From Sclerodactyla briareus (lineage: Eukaryota; Echinodermata; Holothuroidea; Dendrochirotida; Sclerodactylidae): a stretch of 64,000 nt of DNA. The DNA is taken from NCBI GenBank assembly GCA_026419785.1, contig JAODTK010002998.1, positions 229,054 through 293,053 on the forward strand, written 5' to 3'. Below the pieces are notes generated by a model, which saw only the letters and a list, made by a program, of their open reading frames with translations, was not told the origin of the DNA and did not search any database. This document shows, piece by piece, positions 58,539 through 64,000 of this stretch; within the stretch, counting starts at the first letter, position 1; every line of letters begins with the position of its first letter. The position numbers were made by a program, and so were the translations under genes.

Positions 58539-60069
58539 ATGTCAGATATCCATTTTTCTGTGGAAGTTGTGTTTCCCACTGTTCAAAAACTGCAGGTATT
58601 GCCACGGGATTCTGCTGTCCGCGTTACCAAGACGTTCCGACTTGCACTTGTTAGAGAGGGGAATGATCCGAGGGTGGGGTATGTAGGCTTGATATGCATA
58701 GATCCTGCGCTATGTTTATTACTCAGTGATTGTGGGGGAACTTCGACAGGGCAAGCCCCATATGCAGCCACCGTAACTCTTCAGGTTAAGCCAGAATGGG
58801 GATATGACTGAAGTCTACATAATCTGGGCGTCAAACAGAGTGTTCCATCAGTTAATATAGAATTGAAAGAACACGCGGCAGTTAGGCAGGGACAGGATTT
58901 CAGTTTTCTCCCAACACTGCAGCATGCACTGCCAGTGTGTGCAACTGTGCATGGTCGATTAGACGCCTTTGGTAGCTGACCAATTGTGGATAACTTGATC
59001 ACTTTTTCCGTGACTTCACCAAGAGTTCCTGCAGTTGCCACCGACTGGCAGTTACCATAAACTAAGTCCGCCCAGTTACCGTCGAAGGCACAACCCTCTG
59101 CAGCTCATAGAGGTGTGTCTCGGCCATACAACGTTTTTGCAACAGCGCAAAAACCCGACGAGACTATCAAACAAATGTTCAACTTGCAACCCAAGTTTGA
59201 ACGGGTGGTTGCGCCTCGCCTTGAATACTCTCTAGAAAAAAATGCACCTCACCCTGTCTATCATAGGCGTTGCCAAGTGTAAAATGGGCGTCTCTGTTAC
59301 AACCACTACACTGCAGGGTGGCTCTCGCATATTATGGTAAGCCGATGCCGACGCATTTCTTCCACTATCCCCAAGGGCAATTCTACACCGAGGCCCGAAT
59401 GTGTATTCATTTATGGCCCACTTGCCGAGCAGAGGTTGGAATCTATCTACCTTACAAGGACCTCCGACTGGTCGCTGAAATGGGCCAACTATGCCACAAT
59501 TGGCACAAGTCGCAGGGGTGAGAACCCCCATACCCTCTCCCTGTAGCGACGCGGCTTGGCCGCCGCACTGCAGGGAACTGTTGTCAGGTTCTTCATGTCC
59601 GTGGGATGTAGAAGGATCATGAGAACCACCATTGTCAGTACCAGTGGCGTCTGATCAATGCGTACACACAAAACACTCTCAATGTTGGAGTGATGCATCC
59701 AGTAGATGTTTTGCCGATTACCAGTATCCATACCCAACTATTACTACAGTCCCTTGGAAAAGAAGCCAGGGGCTCTGCCGGAGTGCCGCGTGTATTCTCA
59801 TCTCTGTATGAGCACGTTTCGATTCGATTGTCCTCCAGACTAGACTCCAATCAGGCAATCATAGCCATTCTGCAGTGGCTTTGCAAAAAGAGGGACGGTT
59901 GCTGGGGCTCCAATGCACTTTGTCCCCCAACACAACCACTAACCGAGAAAATAAAGTCCAAGTACACATGCCCTTCGCAATATCAGCCGATACTGCCCAA
60001 CCCTGAGAACCTTCCTCGCCCTATAGATTACAAATTCTGGCAGAGCCACTACAAGAGGCCTCCCTCATA
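58539..60069 (+). pseudogene. Decayed long reading frame of unknown origin (~500 codons)
   Basis: From 58,539 the same frame stays open except for stops near 58,812, 58,977, 59,058, 59,277 and 59,544, far fewer than expected by chance. Near 59,270 the signal passes to the next frame, which runs to a stop at 60,068-60,070 with only two interior stops (59,522 and about 59,609). The protein pieces are well composed: TKTFRLALVREGNDPRVGYV, ELKEHAAVRQGQDF, KPDETIKQMFNLQPKFERVV, KPMPTHFFHYPQGQFYTEAR, AEVGIYLPYKDLRLVAEMG, and a C-terminus ending DYKFWQSHYKRPP. The local sequence is GC-richer than its surroundings. No catalytic motif, zinc finger or membrane segment is evident, and I recognise no family. 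A host pseudogene, an endogenised virus structural gene and an orphan transposon protein all remain possible. Confidence 0.5.
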
Positions 60070-60070
60070 A

Positions 60071-61065
60071 ATGAGAACAAGTCGCACTCACTCGTGACTT
60101 CGGGTTGAAAATGCTTGGCAGTGCTGCGACATTGAGAACCTCGGAGATGAGTTGTACAGTGACTATAGGCTATAGCGTAAACAGACTTGCTTGCCCATAT
60201 TTATTCGTCATTGGACTGACAGTGATTTCAAGGTCACCAGAGGTCAAATTTGTGTTCTTTCGCATTTTTTCTAATTCGTCGATTTGAACCAACGCGGTGG
60301 ATGTGGACTGGGGTTTTTTTAATTGTTAGTCTAACACAGGAGTCATTTCAAGGTGCCAGGAGGTCTTTTTTTTAACTTTGTCGTATTTGAACAAAACTTG
60401 AGACATGTGGACTACAGTTGAGACATGTGGACTACAGTTGGACCTAAACAACAGGTAGGGCACTAAGTCACTGGAAGTCAATTGGACATAATTTATTGTG
60501 TTTCCTCTAAACGATATACACGACAGCGGTTTTCCCGTCTGCATTTGTATAGTTTGAGAAAGTGGTTTGTTCCAAACACTTGCGATTTTGAGAGGGTATC
60601 ATGATGGTACACTGGTAATACATGAGATTTATATACCACACAGACCCTCTTTTCCTCGGTTCAGCTTGAAATCTAGAAAAAATCGCAGAACGATAAAAAA
60701 AATCGTATAGTGTGGCCGGCCCTTTGCAGGCCCTAACATCGTTAATTGCTTAGACAACGGCGACTAAACCTGACAAATCCTGGAATGATCATACCAAATT
60801 ACAAACGGTCTTTATTATACGACCGGTCATTATTATATAACTCTTATGTTATATCCCTAGTTGAGTTTTCGGAGGTGGAATCTACAAGGTACAAGGTATA
60901 GCCTCGTGTTTGCTGATGAAGCAAATTCATGCTAATTCTCTCTCTCATATGATCCACTTTCTCTCTCATCAAGACTCTTTGACTACATTTAACTAGTAAC
61001 TACAGTGCAGCGTGGCTTAGTCTTGTGTTAAGAGGATTTATTACTTTTATTCCTTACTCGTTTGA
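60071..61065. other. No gene; small perfect tandem duplication
   Basis: A 20-bp unit (agacatgtggactacagttg) is perfectly duplicated at 60,401-60,420 and 60,421-60,440. Other content is AT-rich and featureless. Confidence 0.45.
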
Positions 61066-61257
61066 TTGAATGTTACCCTACCTGGCTTCAAAATAAAAAA
61101 CAATAGACATTTGATAGGACAACCACTGTTAAGGTTGTGCAAGACTGAGGGCGACTCAAAATGTGAAAAGGCTTACCACAGGAAGGGAAGCGCATATCGG
61201 GCAGGTTGTCAACAACGTTTTAACAAGACTAAAGCGTGCTATGTTTGCGAGCGGTAG
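61066..61257 (+). other. Small Cys-containing open frame
   Basis: 63 codons ending KACYVCER, with Cys spacing C-x7-C-x14-C-x9-C-x2-C and many Lys/Arg. No signal peptide. It could be a stray zinc-binding piece from a mobile element or chance. Confidence 0.2.
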
Positions 61258-61442
61258 GGCATATTGCGCAATCATATTGGTGGAGGCATTTCAGTCAGCT
61301 CATAAGTAGCCTGTTGAAACAGGCGTTTTGACTTTGTTCACCTCGATCAGCCTCATTCCCCACTTCATATGTGAGGAGACCCTTTAAACCAATTAGGTGA
61401 TTTGCCCCTCAACAAATATAATATGGTAATATTCGACCGTGG

Positions 61443-61656
61443 TATATATACTGAAGAGTTATAGCCCCCTATTTCGGACACAGCTTTTCTATTGTCTGCT
61501 TTTAGCAGGCTCGCTCATAGGCGACACCCGACTTCCAGTTAATAAAGAGACTTCCGTGGTACGGTACCCATGGTCAAAAATCCAATCGAAGAGCGAGGCG
61601 ATGGGTGGACCGTAAGCGGAGTCGGAAAGTCATTTCACACCAATTGCGGAAATCAG
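61443..61656 (+). CDS. Possible TATA box and first coding exon
   Basis: TATATATA at 61,443-61,450 is followed 120 bp later by an ATG in good context (acccATGG, 61,570). From there 29 codons (MVKNPIEERGDGWTVSGVGK, then SFHTNCGNQ) run in phase to a donor-like AATCAG/GTGACT at 61,656/61,657. The piece is Gly/Asp/Glu-rich and GC-richer than its flanks. No downstream exon could be recognised before the window ends, and the peptide is too short to assign. The whole is a weak but internally consistent first-exon model. Confidence 0.25.
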
Positions 61657-63009
61657 GTGACTGACCATTTTTCGTGCTTGGTAAATTTTGTTCACGTATT
61701 TCTAACCCTGCTCACCATTCTGGTAATTATGACACCTAGCCCAGGCGTTGTTATGTCAATGTCAACCGAATTATAAACTTTTAAAAACTAATTCTCTATT
61801 TCGTACCCTAACACCACAGGCGCTCGTAACGTTTTGGATAGGCTCCCACTTATAATACAAACAAGTGTGATACAAATCCTAACGACCGTTTGAACCCAAC
61901 GACTTTCAAATGCGAATATCGAGATCGAACGCCGGCGGGCTATAACAAATAAATGCTTCAAACGTAACCACTAAATATTCGTTTTTTGCTGGTACCTGCT
62001 CATATCGATGATCTTGACTGGAAAACTCGCGAAATTGGGGATAGGTTTTTCTGGACAACATTGAAATTGCATTTGACGAGCTCCGCGGCCACTCGGATAA
62101 ATCGGGTTGACGATTATCGCCTTGGACCTTATTTTTTGGGAGCAGTACTACACTGGGAGAAGAACGAACGCGTCAAAATTAATCGACAGAGTGAGAATTT
62201 GGGTAGTATGACATGGGAATTATCTACCTATTAGTAAGGCAAAGTAAAAATAAATCATGTTTTAGCGTCCCGCTTTTTCGAAAATGAGGAGGCGCCCCCT
62301 TGTTTTTTTTTTTTTTGTTTTTTTTTTTTTTGGCGACCCGACCATTGATTATCAAGATGTCTTATATACCAGATGGGTGTCCCGCAATATAGCTCGAACT
62401 ATACTTATAGCCCTCCATACCCAGAAATGCATAATGAAACCATTTCAAATAAATGCAACATGGAGAAATACCAACTTTAGAACAGGTTGAGAAAGAGAAA
62501 AGAAGCGGGTCGAAGGCTGTTTTGCCCCTTTTACCTTCTTCAAGGAGAGGCCTCTTTTATTCCTTTTATTTTGTTATGGTTTACAGGGTCCTACTACCCT
62601 AAAATCTGCTTCAAATTGTGCCTCTGTCAAGAGCAAACTGATTCCATGTATTAGACTTTCCAAAATGTCCTTTTAAAAACTTTAAAAAAAGTTATGCTGA
62701 ATGAAGAAAAAAAAAATTTTCAGAATCTCCAACAAAGGAGGCGGCGGTACGCTAACCATAAAATTAATTGTTTATTTTGCCTAAAGCCATGTATCACAAG
62801 GTTTATTGATTTTGCTCTCGAAAGCAAGAGATTAGAATTTTCGTTAGTCCGACATATGCAGGTTAAACAGCACTTGGTGATAATCACTTTCCCCAGTGCA
62901 GAGGATCCACTTGGGCCCTACAGCCATCTACTCATCCAGTGGTGTCCTTGTGTCAACAATTGCTTTTTTTGGGCCCCTAACATCATTCGTGTCGGATGTC
63001 GGACCAAAC
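61657..63009. other. No gene supported; family F scrap and T runs
   Basis: 'cgaaaatgaggaggcgccccc' at 62,279 resembles family F, followed by T runs at 62,302-62,332. The frame at 61,986-62,234 and that at 62,694-63,023 show no domain. Confidence 0.35.
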
Positions 63010-63560
63010 GTGGACGCATGTAAGTGACCCTGGGACATTGTTTGACTTTGGAAGGCAGGTCAAGTCGTTAAAGGGGCAATATAGTCATTATGTGTATAAT
63101 TTTCGAATGTATCTCGTCCTATAAAGTCTTTTCTTGAAACTGTGGCCAATGTTTTTTTCCTTTTCGCTGGGTTTGCAGATTTTTGGATCAACATCATCGA
63201 GTGTCATTATATAAACAGTAACATCTGATGACAAGAAGCAAAATACAGTCATCTTTTCTTCGATGGATTTGATCAACTTGGACCCAAGGTTCATCAGCCT
63301 TTGGGACATCTTGTGAAGGTCAGGTCATGTTCATTGAGGGAACAATAGGCCACTGTGTAATCGCCTTTTTCTCTCTCATGGTCATTCTGTGATGGACTTC
63401 CCCCAACTGAGTAACATGTTTATTGACTGCTTTGACTTCATGGGCATAGGGAGATCAATGTAAGTCGTTACTGGGGCACAAAAGGCCCATTGTGTGCAAC
63501 GCCTTCTGGTCCTCATGATCTTGAACATTTAACAACATTCATCTTGTAAACACTTGTGCT
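63010..63560 (-). repeat. Repeat family C-like copy
   Basis: Two internal units carry 'aggtcatgttcattgaggga / acaataggccactgtgtaa' (63,320) and 'gtaagtcgttactggggca / caaaaggcccattgtgtgc' (63,460), the same vocabulary as 3.2-3.9 kb. Confidence 0.45.
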
Positions 63561-64000
63561 GTTTGAGCTACAGCACAGCACCATTGATGCTCTAGTTTAT
63601 CTTCTCTGCGGACCACAACAGAGGCGCACCGGAGGGACACTTCATCTGGGGCTAGACTGTGGCCAAATGATTACAACACAAGCGCAAAAATTTTGCGCTT
63701 TTTATGTTCCAATCGAAAGTCCATGCTATCTTTGGAAATAACCTTATCTCCCACCTACTTTTGAATGATGTCTTTTGCACAAATTTGTGGTGTTCCCTGG
63801 CCAAATCTTCGACGGCTATTTTAAGAGGTTCCCACGGGCACCGGTGCCTGCCGCCCCCTTAGTATACGCACCATGCACGCAACAAACTTTCAACAAGTGG
63901 TCGCACCCATTAAATTGATCGCTGAATACGTTATTTTGAATTCAGAACTATACGCATACGCCAACAATACCGGTCCACTATGATGGTAGAACTTCACCCG
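63561..64000. other. No gene recognised
   Basis: A 61-codon frame at 63,556-63,741 is featureless; the end of the window contains no signal I can support. Confidence 0.35.

Overview
The window looks like nuclear DNA of an animal, probably a marine invertebrate. It is AT-rich and intron-like, with very few long reading frames. It is packed with decayed LINE-type retrotransposons, diverged tandem arrays, (CA)n, (TATG)n and homopolymer microsatellites, and several dispersed repeat families. I cannot name the species. The mix of CR1/L2-like LINEs, a restriction-like-endonuclease (RLE) LINE and TGACCT-rich repeats would suit an echinoderm, hemichordate or cephalochordate; this is an impression, not a measurement. 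No rRNA gene, functional tRNA gene, CRISPR array or bacterial-style operon was seen.

Layout. 0-5 kb: dispersed and tandem repeats. 5.2-6.7 kb: decayed minus-strand LINE ending in a 271-base poly(T) tract (its poly(A) tail). 7-21 kb: repeats, including a clean 3 x 260 bp tandem array and a cluster of small palindromes. 21.7-22.8 kb: decayed plus-strand LINE. 25.6-28.8 kb: nearly full-length but broken minus-strand CR1/L2-type LINE (PHD-like finger, AP endonuclease, reverse transcriptase). 31.2-32.5 kb and 41.4-41.8 kb: two plus-strand LINE 3' portions. 47.5-49.6 kb: RLE-type LINE 3' end sitting inside the (TATG)n microsatellite of another repeat. 57.6-58.4 kb: non-autonomous inverted-repeat element. 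58.5-60.1 kb: unrecognised, GC-richer, decayed long reading frame.

The best host-gene signal is on the minus strand. Three exons (36,389-36,025; 34,658-34,565; 24,675-24,232) have canonical splice sites and matching codon phases across both junctions. They encode an acidic, Gln/Pro-rich, probably nuclear protein whose family I do not recognise. Its roughly 9.9 kb last intron holds several of the retrotransposons. A possible further upstream exon lies at 43,310-42,970. The terminal exon carries an apparent frameshift. A weak candidate for a first exon with a TATA box lies at 61.4-61.7 kb on the plus strand.
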